The notes: a model not told the origin generated them from the letters alone. A stretch of DNA of 64,000 nucleotides from Mantis religiosa (GCA_030765055.1 CM060950.1:273660468-273724467); one strand, 5' to 3'. Shown: positions 22,765-34,209, counted from the first letter of the stretch. A program made the numbers and translations.

Positions 22765-23002
22765 CTTTTTTTGTAATTTACGTCCTCCAATGTCCTCATC
22801 ATATCAGACGATGAATGGAATAGGTGAAATTATTCTCAAATGAGCCCAGGGTCCATAGAGCTCAGAGTTACCTAACATTCGTCTTTCAGGATAAGGGAAA
22901 ACCCCGAAAGAAACATCCAGATAACTCACCCTGACTGAGATTCGAACTCGGGACCTCTTGAACGTGAGGCAGACATGCTACCACCATGCTACCAAGGCGG
23001 GC
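22765..23002 (-). mobile_element. SINE-V copy
   Basis: Near full length, with tRNA-Val-like head (GCCTCACGTTC, B box GAGTTCGAATC) and a short A tail. It matches 1151-1399 throughout. Confidence 0.9.
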
Positions 23003-23299
23003 GTCCTCTATATCTCCTTTACCTTATACTAATAATCCCATCTCCTCTAATTCTTTACAAAAATTTCTCTTTCTTTATCCCTCTATTTATATATTCTGAA
23101 TTCCTTACTGTTTTTACCTAATTCTTCACTTGTCTCAGTTTGTATGTTAAAACCTACTTTTAATAGAAGGTGACAGCTTTTAAAAGCATTATTCATAACT
23201 TAGAAGTCTGCACAGTACAATCTAACTCTGTTAAATATATATAGTCTATCATACTTTGTTCATTTTTATTTGTAAATGTGAGTTTCCCTTATTTATCCA

Positions 23300-24060
23300 T
23301 TGCATATTATCATAGTATTCGCTTCATTAAAGTCCATAATTTTTTTCCCCTGTTATTGCATATTTTATTCCTACTCTTTCTAGTTCCTATAGCTACTATA
23401 TTCTTTTGATCGTTTTTCACCGCACATATTCTGATTTGCTCTTCACCCATCTTTGCATAAGTCTCCTACCACTATTTTATCAATTTCTACATGTATGGTC
23501 TGTATTTTGTCTATGTCCTGCTGTATTTTCTTGAACACATTTTGGTCATGAATTTTGAATACTACTACTCCAAGGCACATCTTTCTTTTGTACACTTATA
23601 CTTCCATTGTGGCCCACAGTACAATTCCCTTTGCTATTCCATCCAGTATTTCACTTTTATTTTATTGCTTTTCTTTGCGAGTATACCTACTCTCAACATC
23701 TGCCCTTTCACTTTCTCTCACTCCTTCTTCACCAGAGAAATCATAATTACTAATAGTTCCTTTTGCCTCCTTATTTAACCAAGTTTCCACCATTTTTAGC
23801 ACTTGGAATATTTCCCTGTTATCAGTTTTGTTCAACAATCACTACATGTTCCACACACCCACCAAGAACACTGTTTCCTATACTGCTCCTGCTCTGTCAT
23901 ATCGTAGCTGATCTACTCTTGCTCTTTGCCTTGTCTTTCGCATATCTCTCTCTTCCCTCAGGTGTTCCTCTAGCTGCATTATACATCCATCTGATGATGA
24001 TGCAATCTTAATCTACTTTTATCATAATCTGTAAATCTACTAATGCTGCTCTGGCCAACT
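23300..24060 (-). pseudogene. LINE-B endonuclease remnant
   Basis: Minus-strand codons near 23500-23420 give HVEIDKIVVGDLCKDG, which resembles the GDFN segment of LINE endonucleases but with the Phe-Asn replaced. The rest is too degraded for motif-level calls. Assignment rests on position upstream of the RT. Confidence 0.5.
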
Positions 24061-24459
24061 TTCTTGCATCTTCCTTTAAATTGTCATTAGCTGTGCCTTC
24101 CTACTTTGGTGACATCAGATGCTGCTCCTTTTGATGCTTCTCTTCTGTCAATTGGCTGGGTTCTTGTCCTGTAGAAAGGTGATGTGCAATTCTTTTCCTG
24201 TTAATGTCTTCTCTTTGCTGAGTTGTACCATATTTTCTTTCGTTGATCCAAAGCATTAAGCCTCTGACATATACTTTTTTTTCCTTCTTCTTTTGCTTTT
24301 TTCATTTCCTTTAATAAAGACTCTCTGCACTCTTTCTTTTTTCCCAAAGTCATATTCTTGAAATATTTTTGTTCCTTTAAGTTTTCTTGCATTTGGCAAG
24401 ACCACATTTTGAACTTCATTGTGCTAAATTTCACTAGTATCGGTTTGTTCGAATTCCAC

Positions 24460-24762
24460 AGTGTAATAGCCTGAGTCAGGCCTGAGCCTGCCAACCTGAC
24501 TGCCAGTTTTGCCCACATACTCAAAACAGAGGAGGCAATCATCCAACAGATATATGGAGGAGATGTGGTCAGCATCTTGGCACCGCCAGCTGAAAAGTTA
24601 GTGTTCTTGACTGGGATTTGCCACCTATTGAAGCTCTTCAATTCCTCACAATGCTGAGTGGGTACCGGTCCTATACTGGGACTTAAAATTTGCACCCCCA
24701 AGGGTGGGATTGAACCCCGGAAAATTCCAGGACAGGAAACCAGAGAACAGTGCTCCTATGCC
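24460..24762 (-). mobile_element. SINE-4, possible tRNA-derived SINE
   Basis: The minus strand has a B box-like GGGGTTCAATCCCACCC near 24715-24700 and a roughly 250-bp body. The head is cut short where the SINE-V tail abuts it at 24763. There is no second copy here, so the family call is tentative. Confidence 0.6.
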
Positions 24763-24858
24763 ATGGACCCCGGACTCATTTGAGCATCATTTCACCCATT
24801 CCATTCATCGTCCGATATGACTTAACGTTGGAGGATGTAAATTACCAAAAAAAAAAAA
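24763..24858 (+). mobile_element. SINE-V 3' fragment
   Basis: It carries the last 95 bp of SINE-V with an A-rich tail (24848-24862), in opposite orientation to the adjacent SINE-4. Confidence 0.85.
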
Positions 24859-24861
24859 AAA

Positions 24862-25137
24862 ATGCCATGGTGCAGTACAGCATTCAAATTACTTCTACCT
24901 GATCGAAATGAATCAATTATTTCATATCCTTGGAGCTGTACATCTAGTTTCTTTACCGTAATTTCTTCTACTTACAGCCATATCCTTTTTTCACATCCTT
25001 CTGCTACTCCGTAAATTATTATATTTAACCTCCTGTGTCTTTCTTCATTATCTCTCCATCTTTGTTATCCTTTGGTCCAGTATTGCTTGCATTCTTATGT
25101 TTTATTGGAGGAATTTAGTAACAGTGACATCAAAATT
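24862..25137 (-). pseudogene. LINE-B ORF1-like remnant
   Basis: Codons give IIIYGVAEGCEKRIWL and VKKLDVQLQGYEIIDSFRSG, resembling the RRM-like core of LINE ORF1 nucleic-acid chaperones. The probable start, MEGGAASVNVNSSDHT, is on the far side of the PLE insertions near 27640, with a lysine- and glutamate-rich helix following it. Interpretation is tentative. Confidence 0.5.
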
Positions 25138-25773
25138 AATTGAAAAAACTATTTGTAGTCGAGTTTTTTGACACTTTGTCACTTATATTTTTATATTATT
25201 GAGGGACTAGTTTCAGAAGCCATTGCCTCAATTATCAACCTCTTTCCAACTCTGTTGTCGTCTGCTGTCTTCTCTCTGGCAGTGGAACTATGAATTTCTT
25301 TGTCAAATTATATACTGGTGGGATTTCAAATTTCATTACTTGGTATTTTTCTCCCATGTTGTCATTTATTTTGGTTTATCACTCCTTTTGGGAATTTTGG
25401 ATTTGGATCAATCTCATTTTTGGAATGAAAACAATGACATTAATGCAAATCCAAAATTACTGAAAGGAGTGACAAACCAAAATAAACTGACAACATGGGA
25501 GAACATATTCATATGGAAAAATAAGGACCTAGTTATGAACTTTGAAATTCCACCAGTAGATAATTTGACAAAGAAATTTATAGTTCCACCACCAGAGAGA
25601 AGAGAGCAGACAACAGACAGTTGGAAAGAGGTTGATAATGGACGCAATGGCTTCCGAAACTAGTCCCTCAATAATATAAAAATGTAAGTGACGAAGTGTC
25701 AAAAAAACTGACTACAAATATTATTAAATTATAGATGAGTCGCATTTATTACACATCAGCTTCACTTACGTAC

Positions 25774-26283
25774 CTAATTTGAGGACATGTTTTGCGAAGC
25801 ATCGTTCGCATCTTTTTCCATATCCATTTTAATCACAGTTTTTAAGATTTGATGGTATTCTTTTTTATAATCTTGCTGGCTGAGGGGTAGATTTACTAAT
25901 CTGTGTGTGAGAATGTTGATGGTGGCTTGTTTGTGTGGAATTGGGTTGAAACTATTTGCTTTGATGTAATTATCTGTGTGTGTTGCTTTTCTATGAATAC
26001 CAAATTCCAGTTTTTCATTGTTTTTTGTGATTTTAAGGTCCAAAAAAGTTAGAGTACAGTCCTCTTCAGTTTCTACTGTGAATTGTATGTTGGGTTCTTG
26101 AAGGTTGAGTAGTTTCAAAGCATCATCTATTTGTTTGTAGTTCACTATTGCAAAGATGTCGTCTACGTATCTGTACCATGTTTTAAAAATATGAGGGAAG
26201 GCTTTAGTTATATGTGTTTCGATAAAGCTCATGTATAAATTGGCCAAAAATGGTGATAGCGGGCTTCCCATAGCCAGTCCTGA
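25774..26283 (-). pseudogene. PLE-B left copy: RT palm fragment
   Basis: It runs QISGLAMGSPLSPFLANLYM, then the catalytic WYRYVDDIFAI and FLDLKITKNNEKLEFGIHRK, and then joins the 3' end after VIKMDMEKD. Family role: RNA-templated DNA synthesis. It lacks RT fingers and the nuclease. Confidence 0.9.
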
Positions 26284-26346
26284 AATTTGTATGCGTAAAA
26301 GATGTACACAAAGCCATCAATAATAGTAAAATTTTAACAACTGCAG

Positions 26347-27281
26347 AACAAAAAAACTATCAAACCGGACGACCCTATCCTTGCAAGATTATATGGATTA
26401 CCCAAAATACACAAATCCAACATACCCATGAGACCCATTGTAAATAATAACACTCCTACTTACCTTCTGGCAAAATAGCTATCCAAAAAATTTCAGTCCT
26501 TTCCACAATCCAGTACTCTAAGCATAAAAAACTCTTTAGACCTGGTAGAAAAAATTCAAAATCTTAAACTAAACCCTCAAGACACTTTAGTATCCTTTGA
26601 TGTCCGCTCCCTCTTCCCTAGCATCCCAATAGAAATCTTTTGATTCAACTTAAGAAATGGCTAACTTCTATTAACCTAGATGCCAATACAATAGAAGAAT
26701 ATTTGGCAATGACTGAAATATGTATACACCAAAATTATTTTGTTTTCAATGGAAAGTATTACAAACAAATTTCAGGACTGGCTATGGGAAGCCCGCTATC
26801 ACCATTTTTGGCCAATTTATACATGAGATTTTTCAAAATACATATAACTAAAGCCTTCCCTCATATTTTTAAAACATGGTACAGATACGTAGACGACATC
26901 TTTGCAATAGTGCGCTACAAACAAATAGATGATGCTTTGAAACTACTCAACCTTCAAGAACCCAGCATACAATTCACAGTATAAACTGAAGAGGACTGTA
27001 CTCTAACTTTTTTGGACCTTAAAATCACAAAAAACAATGAAAAACTGGAATTTGGTATTCATAGAAAAGCAACACACACAGATAATTACATCAAAGCAAA
27101 TAGTTTCAACCCAATTCCACACAAACATCCCACCATCAACAGTCTCACACACAGATTAGTAAATCTACCCCTCAACCAGCAAGAATATCAAAACGAATAC
27201 CATCAAATCTTAAAAACTGTGATTAAAAATGGATATGGAAAAGATGCGAACGATGGTTCGCGAAACAGGTCCTCAAATTAG
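26347..27281 (+). pseudogene. PLE-B right copy: RT, broken
   Basis: It includes more of the RT: ARLYGLPKIHKSNIPMRPIV in the fingers, SFDVRSLFPSIP (motif A), GLAMGSPLSPF (motif B-like) and YVDDIFAIV (motif C). Stops are seen after TYLLAK, near 26645 and after IQFTV (26981). At 27235 the RT end joins the terminal region as described for PLE-B. The region 26640-27281 is otherwise open. Confidence 0.9.
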
Positions 27282-27699
27282 GTACGTAAGTGAAGATGAT
27301 GTGTAATAAATACGACTCATCTATAATTTAATAATTATTTCGCTTCACTGTGGTGTTCCAATGCAGTTAAATTTTGACTACAAATAGTTTTTTTCAATCC
27401 TTGTATTCTTCTTTGAATCCCTTTATTGTCTCTTTTAGTTCCTCTATTTTCTCCGACAGATTGCATTCCAATCTTTTCTCCATCTTTCTGATTCCTATCA
27501 CTTCCTTGTTCATGTTTTTCAATAAGCTTAACACATTCTTTTCTTAAAATTCAGGCCCTGGGTTAATTTTGATCCCTCTGATGATTAATAGTATGGTCAC
27601 TACTATTAACATTAACACTTGCTGCACCACCTTCCATTTTGGCTTTCTGGTGATTTACATGTATTAAATGCTCCGATTCTCACTCAACATATTTCTACC

Positions 27700-28952
27700 A
27701 ATATCCCCATGCTTTATGTCACATTTACAATATGTCTCACATTTGTAACATGTTGCTAACATGTCTGTGCTTACTCAGTAGCAACTTCTCTTATGTTTGT
27801 ATGGAGAATTGATTGCATTTACAAACTGCATGCTTTAATTTGTAGTACTATGAGCACACACTTTCCATCTCTCTTCTCTCTCATGTGCAATTTTAATGAA
27901 TATCACTTCTGATGTAGAACTGTTGAAACTTTAAGCATAGCACATTAATGTATAAGATGTCATGCATGTTATGTATTATAAAAAATCTGTATTTCATGTC
28001 TAGTTAATCACTAGTAACTTGATCAAAGAAGTAATAAGAAGAAAAATGTAATTCTGAATCAACAAATTCTGGAGGAACTGTTCTACATGCAGATTTGAAA
28101 AAGAAAAAAAAAAAAAGGAATGTGAAACAAAACTTCCATCTTGCAAATTCCACCAGGTCCATCCAGAGGTTTTCACCAGGATTTCCTCAGTCTTAATAAC
28201 TGATAAATACTGAAAAGGTACCTCAAACTTAGGCTTGGAAGATTTCCATCCCAAATTTTGTTTCACAATTATTTTATTTTATGTAACACTGTCCACCACC
28301 TGTGGTGACGTATGTAGTATGAATGGGCCTTAAAAACTGCTGAAAAAGAAAGCAAACACAGGAAAGAACGTTTTCATAATAGAGATATTTCATTACTCAG
28401 TATTTAAGTAGCCATTAGGCTATACACAACCTCTGCATTCCCTTAATCAAATTTTAAGGTTGTGCTTATTTTCATTTGTTCTTAAAAGAAGAAATCAGTA
28501 TGATTCAGCAAGACTACTTTAAAACATAAAGGTAATTAATTATATTATGATGTCATAGCTACCTTATCTCAAGCATTGCTCTGTGTACACAGCACATTCC
28601 AACACAAGCTGCACAGAACCAGTTTCTCCCCTCAAGTGTTTAGCCACAGTTTTATAATTGAAGCAAATTGCTTATTAACAGGTACCTGACATCTTAAACT
28701 CTGCACCTTTTCTAAAGGGCATGTTTCAGCTTTTTAACCTTTAGGATACAAATTTATCAATTGCAGAGTAATTGTGTAGTAATAGAAATAGGCTTTCTTG
28801 TTTTCTTCAGGAAAGTAGTTACACAGATGAAATTTGTTTGTTACATCCATCCAGAATGATGTTGGGGAAAAAATTTTGGGCTGCTGTTATTGTCATCATC
28901 AAAGTCATGCATTAAATGCATGGCATTGAACTGTAGGTTGAGTTTGTTACAG
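27700..28952. other. No gene recognised; probably intron or intergenic DNA upstream of the d4 exon
   Basis: The interval is AT-rich. A minus-strand open stretch (28000-28266) has no recognised domain. A pyrimidine-containing stretch and AG at 28951-28952 precede the d4 exon. Confidence 0.5.
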
Positions 28953-29237
28953 TATGTGGTGTTCGCTACAAGACTCGTCCTGGGCTCACGTATCACTACA
29001 CACATTCTCACAAGGATGTCGATGATGATGACTGCAGCAGCAGTGGCACCGGGGGCCCTGAGGGGGGTTCAACTAGTACAGCAGAGCGAAGCACTTCACA
29101 GCAACAGCCAGTGACACAGCAGCAGGCACCACCACCGCCTATTCCTCCACAGCAGACTCAGACATCTACAGAAGCAGCACCTGCGGCAGGTTGGAGCAAA
29201 TTCCAGGACAGTTACCTCACCTTCCTAAAGACCCCTG
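28953..29237 (+). CDS. d4/DPF (BAF45) family exon with C2H2 zinc finger
   Basis: One frame across this interval gives CGVRYKTRPGLTYHYTHSHK, which is the Krueppel-type finger of the d4/requiem/DPF family: C-GxRYKxRPGLxYHYxHxH. It continues DVDDDD, then a Ser/Gly and Gln/Pro-rich linker, and WSKFQDSYLTFLKTPG. An AG acceptor (28951-28952) precedes it in the phase that would complete a CDI/CDV-CG finger start, and GTACGC at 29238 could be the donor. In the family the finger lies between the N-terminal Requiem domain and tandem PHD fingers, and the protein is a subunit of SWI/SNF chromatin remodellers. Neither the N-terminal nor PHD exons were recognised in the window, so introns would be long. 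A retained fragment cannot be excluded. Confidence 0.8.
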
Positions 29238-29545
29238 GTACGCTCTTATGCTGCCTCACCTGCCTGTCCAACTTAACACTTGGCTCGGGAATTCCTTGGG
29301 GGATAAAGCAGTTTTGATTTTTTTAACATGCCCTCTCTTACCCAACTTCTTGTTTTTGACCAGTGCTAATTTTAACTCAGTTATGCCGCTCATTGCCATC
29401 AACTTCATATTCAGTTTGGATGTGCACTGTTTCTCTAATGTATGCTGGATTCATCCATTGTATTTCATAACATAAGGTTTGTTGAATGCTAAATATTCAG
29501 GTTTCACTTAACTCATTATGAACCAATATTTCATATTTCATGATA
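29238..29545. other. Putative intron start after the d4 exon
   Basis: No coding or repeat signal was recognised before the Tc1 element begins at 29548. Confidence 0.45.
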
Positions 29546-29790
29546 TACAGTAGTGCTCATAAGTGTTTTGACAAAATGTTTTCTCAACATTTGTTTATAG
29601 CATTGGTTGGCCTCTTGGACAATAGGTAACTTAAACTATAGACAACAATACATACATAAAACAAAATAACACTTCTGGGCATAGTGTATTGCATGTATAT
29701 CAAAAATAAAACAAATCTACAGCTCATAAGTGAACAAAATAGTTTTGTACAGAAAGATAATGCTCAACGTGTTTTTTCGGTGCATGGCAA

Positions 29791-30003
29791 CTAATATTTT
29801 GTTGCATAACCCTTTGCCTTTATAACAGCCTCACTCCTTGCTGGCATGGAAGCAGTAAGGGCTTTAATTGTACCCTGAGGAATTTTTTGCCATTCACATT
29901 TCAATATGTTGAAAAATTCCAGTGTATTGGAAAACTCTCTTGTTCTGACATGTCTGTCCAACACCTTCCACTGTTCGATTGGGTTCAAGTCAGGACAGAT
30001 CAC
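29791..30003 (-). pseudogene. Tc1 transposase C terminus
   Basis: It has CPDLNPIEQWKVLDRHVRTR, the segment with the third catalytic acidic residue of the DDE domain (PDLNPIE), and SMPARSEAVIKAKGYATKY at the end. The upstream part lies beyond Gypsy-2, at about 35870-36200, with AKEHCHWIEQEWSRVLWSNE (second segment) where the usual Asp of WSDES is Asn. Both the insertion and that change make it inactive. Confidence 0.9.
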
Positions 30004-30301
30004 TTAATTTTTTTTCTGTTGGAGATAGTTTATTACAGAATGATCATTATCTTTTTCTTTTCAGATCATTATCTTGTTGAAAACGTCATTTTCGGAGCAT
30101 ATTTTGTATACCATACAAAATAGCACATGCTTATTCAATATCTTCCTTTAGTCAGGATCCTTTATTACACACTATATGTGCACTAAAGGACCTGTACTCT
30201 GAGTGGAGAAACACCCTATATCATGTCATTCCACCTTCCATGTTTTAGTCAGAACCTGGTAACATGGATTGCATCTTGCGCCTTTAGGTCAACAGATATT
30301 C

Positions 30302-30687
30302 TGTCGTGAGCCCATTGTTGATCGAGTCGGCACGGGCGACTAGTTCAAAGCAACGAGCAGTGTAATGTGTAAATAAAAGCTCGCCGAAACGGCGGGGGGG
30401 GGGGGGGGGGACGGATTTCTCGAGAGTTCGCCTTTGTTGTTGATTGTTTGAGAAATTTCCGGAATGTGAGTAATCTATAAAAAGGGAACCCGCCCGCCAA
30501 AGTGAGTCAGTCGGTAGTTGAACTCGGCGTGCTTAAACAGCTGTGTGTTTGTGGTCGATGACCTTGCAAGTTGTATATGTGACGTAATTCTGGACTGCTG
30601 TGTACGAAGTGTGTTTCTACGGAGATAAAGTGCAATTTTTTGTTTTTGTAACATGCACTTTTAATTTCACGAACCCACAAAGTCACA
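30302..30687 (+). repeat. Gypsy-2 5' LTR
   Basis: Begins TGTCGTGAGCCC and ends CACAAAGTCACA. It contains a run of 16-17 G at about 30393-30410 where the other LTR has AGGGGGGAAGG, and a TATA-like TCTATAAAAAGG near 30475. Confidence 0.93.
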
Positions 30688-30689
30688 AT

Positions 30690-30699
30690 TGGTGTCAGG
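30690..30699 (+). promoter_or_regulatory. Gypsy-2 primer binding site
   Basis: TGGTGTCAGG two bases after the 5' LTR, the same tRNA-Leu(CAA)-like site as Gypsy-1. Confidence 0.75.
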
Positions 30700-30715
30700 A
30701 GTGAGATAATACGAC

Positions 30716-31735
30716 ATGGAGGCTGCATTGGCACAGATTCTAGCGAAGATGACCGAATTAACAACAAAGACGGAAGCTGCAAATAACAACTTGGTCGCGA
30801 CGATGACCGTGAAGATGTACGAATTAACAACGAAGACGGAAGCGGCTAACGACAACCTCACCGCCGAGATGAAAGAAATGAAGATGGCTAACGACACCCT
30901 CGCTGTGACGATGACCACGAAGATGGCCGAATTGACCATGGAAATGAAGGCTGCGAAAGAAGCCCTCGCCGCCAAATTTGAGGAGCAGTTGGCCGGCGTA
31001 AAGGAGGACGTCACGGAGCTGGGCAAGCGGATGGGCCAAGTGGACGAGCTCGTCGAAGACCTGGCGAACCGCGTTATAAAGGGAAAGGCCGACACCAACA
31101 CTAAGTCCCTCAACGCCATGGTGGAGGACATCGTCGGCAGAAGGATGAAAGATTTAAAGACCGACGCATCGGGACGCGACACAATATCTGCGCGCGTCAA
31201 ACCGCCGAAGTACGACGGCACGTCCACGTTCGAAGTCTTCCGCTGCCAATTTGACACCGTGGCCAAGCACAAGTGGTCACCAGAAGAAGAGGCCGCACAG
31301 CTAATAGCCAGCCTCCAGGGACGGGCCGCAGAAGTCCTGAATGCGGTCCAGACAGCGGCGGCACCCAAGGACATCTGAGCGGCCCTGGAGAACCGCTTCG
31401 GGAACCACCGCTTGGCCGCAGCCTACCGCAGTCACCTGAAGTCAAGAACGCAGCAGCCAGGGGAGACGCTGCAGGAGTTCGCCCTGGCTATTGAACAGCT
31501 GGCAAGCAAAGACTTGGTCGACCTCGTATCCCGGGAAGCCGCCTACTCGTTCATTGAAGAGGTACGAGACGTCGAGATACGTCAGCGCCTAATGCTCGGC
31601 GACAACAAAACCATCCCCGAGGCGCTAACGGTAGCATTGAGGATTAAGGCGGCCAGGATGACGGCTACTCCGACGTCGAGAACACGGAGTATCCGCTACA
31701 CTGGAGACCGAAGATCAGCTGAGGGACGCCGGTGA
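30716..31735 (+). pseudogene. Gypsy-2 Gag, premature stop
   Basis: The ATG at 30716 opens MEAALAQILAKMTELTTKTE, with four or more heptad-rich repeats of the TTKxEAANxxL type, predicted coiled coil. The core has PPKYDGTSTFEVFRCQFD. A TGA at 31376 replaces the Trp codon found in Gypsy-1 (DIWEAL); the same frame then continues to 31733. The zinc knuckle that follows (31750-31795) has a stop and altered cysteines and is not intact. Confidence 0.88.
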
Positions 31736-31884
31736 AGACCAAGTGGCGTGCGTTAAGGATGTGGACAGCCGGGACACCTGGAGAGATTGCCCACACCAGG
31801 TAGAGCAGCCGGAGAAACGAGAAGGGGCCGGCGTGGCGAGGAGCACGTCGGCGCCGTCATCACCATCCCCTCAAGTGGCCCTGC

Positions 31885-32610
31885 GTGCCGTCAGCCGACG
31901 GATGGGTGACAGCTTCTCCTTGGGTGAGAGGGAAGCCGTGCCGCGTGCTCGTAGACACCGAGGCAGTCGTGACCGACATCAGACCCGACGTAGCCAGGGG
32001 TTTGCCGTCGAGGAAACCGAGCCGACCGTGCCAGCTGGTGAGGGCATTGGGCGACGCCCTGCCTGTGGAGGAGGAGGCCCTACTGAAGTTGACCTTGGGA
32101 CGGAGTGCCGTGCGTCAGTGGGTGTTCGTCGCGGAGGTGGCTGAGGAGGTGATACTGGGACTGGATGCCCTCAGGAGCCACGAGGCGATGGTCGAAGTCG
32201 GCAGGAATGTCCTCCGGCTCAGTGGAGAAAAGTTGATACCCCAGCAACCCGAAGAATGCCTGGGAATCTGCAGGGTCGTCCTGAGGGAAGACGTGGTTGT
32301 CCCCGCGAGAAGCGAGGTGGTGGTGACGGCGCGACTGGAAGGCCAGCGGGCGAAGAACTTGATGCTGGACCAGAAGACGCCTGTACACGGATTTTCTGTA
32401 GCCAGGACATTGTTGCCATGGCGAGAGGAGGTGCCAGTGAGGCTGCTCAACCCAACCGACACCGATCACGACGTCCAGGCCGGGACGGAGTTGGGAACGT
32501 GTGAGCCCGTGGTCAGCGTAACACCAATCGTTAAGACCCAGGAGCCGGTACCGACGCAACACCTGGGGCCCCAGCTGGAAGGCTTATTGGAGAGGGGGCC
32601 GACCACCTGA
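31885..32610 (+). pseudogene. Gypsy-2 protease region with altered active site
   Basis: The active site reads VDTEAVVTDI where Gypsy-1 has VDTGAAVTVI; the invariant Gly after Asp-Thr is Glu, so the protease should be inactive. The rest, with LGLDALRSHEAMVEVG, is collinear with Gypsy-1. This frame is open throughout until 32608. Confidence 0.85.
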
Positions 32611-32619
32611 CCACAGAAC

Positions 32620-33960
32620 AGCTCGAGAAGGTTCGGCAACTGCTGAGACGATACCAGCGCGTCTTCAGCCAAGGCGACAGTTACCACGGCCGCACCGACC
32701 GAGTATTCCACCACATCGACACCGGAGACGGCCGGCCTATTCGACAACCACCTAGACGCGTCCCGCTAGCGAAACAGTTGGCGGTACAGGACATGTTGGG
32801 GAACATAAGATCCAGGGGAGTAAACGAAGAGTCTGACAGCCCTTGGTATTCCCCTGTAGTCTTGGTGACTAAGAAGAACGGTGAGCTACGCTTCTACGTG
32901 AACTACAGGAAGCTGAATGCTGTCACCAGGAAGGACTGTTTCCCCTTACCCCGGATTGACGACACCTTGGACACGCTTGCTGGTGCGCAGTGGTTCTCGA
33001 CCCTGGATCTGAAGTCTGGTTACTGGCAGGTAGCTCTGGACCCGAGAGACAAGGAAAAAACCGCATTCTCGACAGGCCAAGGGCTTTGGTAGTTCACAAT
33101 TATGCCCTTTGGCCTCTGCAACGCACCAGCTACCTTCCAACGCCTCATGGAATTAGTGATGAGAGGGTTGACTTATGATGCCTGCCTGCTATACCTGGAC
33201 GACATCATCGCCGGCAAGACATTCGAAGACCATTTCAAAAACCTGAGCGAGGAGACTGCAAGTGACCAACCTGAAGCTGAACGCGAAGAAGTGCCAGCTC
33301 TTTGGCAAGAAAGTCAACTGCTTGGGCCACATAGTCTCACCAAATGTAGTGGCCACCGACCCGGAGAAGACACAGGCCGTGAGAGATAGGCCTCGGCCAA
33401 AGGATAAGAGAGAATTGCGCAGTTTCCTAGGGCTGTGCAGTTCTTACCGCCATTTCATAAAGGGCTTCTCCAACATCGCCAAGACCCTCACACGCTTGAT
33501 GGAAGAACACCGGCCGTATGTGTGGACAGAGGACGCCGAAGTTGCTTTCCAGGAGCTGAAGAAGACACTGTGCAGCGCTCCTATTTTGGGATTCCCACAA
33601 CCAGGTGGCGCCTTCATTGTGGACACCGACGCCAGCGACCATTGCATTGGAGGCATCCTATCTCAGGTGCAGGTGACAGCTTACTACACCAAGACGCTGT
33701 CCAAGGCAGAGAAAAACTACTCCGTCACACGGCGAGAGTTACTGGCGGTAGTAAAGACCTTGGAGCACTTCCACAAATACCTGTACGGTCAGCCATTCTA
33801 CCTGAGGAATGACCATTCCGCCCTCACCTGTCTACTTAGCTTTAGAAACCTGGAAGGCCAGACAGCACGTTGAGTCCCGAGGCTGCAGGAGTACGACTTC
33901 ACCTCTGAACATTGTAGAGGGAAGAGCTACGGTAACGCAGACGCCATGCCCCGAAGACCC
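32620..33960 (+). pseudogene. Gypsy-2 reverse transcriptase and RNase H, broken
   Basis: The RT is readable as SPVVLVTKKNGELRFYVNYR, FSTLDLKSGYWQVALDP and, after a TAG near 33090, MPFGLCNAPATFQRLM and the catalytic LLYLDDIIAGKTFEDHF. One codon is missing after YLDDI relative to Gypsy-1. A frameshift near 33250 leads to CLGHIVSPNVVATDP. RNase H follows with GGAFIVDTDASDHCIGG and LRNDHSALTCLLS and stops at 33871. These give family identity, not activity. Confidence 0.88.
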
Positions 33961-34209
33961 TGCCCGGGAGAGTGCGGCCAATGCACAAGAGTGGAAGAGA
34001 AGGAGCGTGCCGCAGCTGTCAGAGTGGTCACAGTGTGCCTGCGGACAGCTGGGATAGCGCAGGCCTGAGGAGGGAGCAGCTGGCGGATGCCGACTTGGGG
34101 CCACTCTTGAGGGAAGTGGAGGCAGGGACGAGACCGACCTGGGAGGACATCGCACCCAGAAGCGCTGCGTACAAGTCGTACTGGGCCCAATGGGAATCGT
34201 TGAAGACCA

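Larger units (their letters stand above)
25721..27374. mobile_element. PLE-B, inverted Penelope dimer lacking the nuclease
   Basis: A minus-sense copy (25721-26283) and a longer plus-sense copy (26284-27374) sit head to head. A 12-bp duplication TGACTACAAATA flanks the pair (25709-25720, 27375-27386). In both copies the RT end is joined directly to the 3' terminus at GGATATGGAAAA-GATGC, so the GIY-YIG domain has been deleted in each. The right end has an extra 40 bp (27335-27374), like the extensions at 630 and 58919. Confidence 0.9.
25138..27398. mobile_element. PLE-A, Penelope foldback, split by PLE-B
   Basis: Left arm 25138-25390 (minus sense) and right arm about 25440-25720 plus 27387-27398 (plus sense) are inverted repeats, beginning ATTGAAAAAACTATTTG and ending with its complement. 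The right arm encodes HFWNENNDINANPKLLKG and TTWENIFIWKNKDLVMNFEI, the end of a GIY-YIG nuclease; the left arm encodes a partial copy of the same. RT is missing. PLE-B inserted near the tip of the right arm. Confidence 0.85.
20930..27690 (-). mobile_element. LINE-B, highly decayed non-LTR element with nested insertions
   Basis: On the minus strand, ORF1-like, endonuclease-like and RT-like pieces appear in LINE order from about 27.65 kb down to 21 kb. All are broken. It is host to a SINE at 22066-22452, a SINE-V at 22765-23002, a SINE pair at 24460-24858 and the two PLE palindromes at 25138-27398. RT wording (LLFADDLVVDSILVVGL) is closest to LINE-G at 63.3 kb, so they are likely the same clade. 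Both borders are approximate. Confidence 0.7.
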
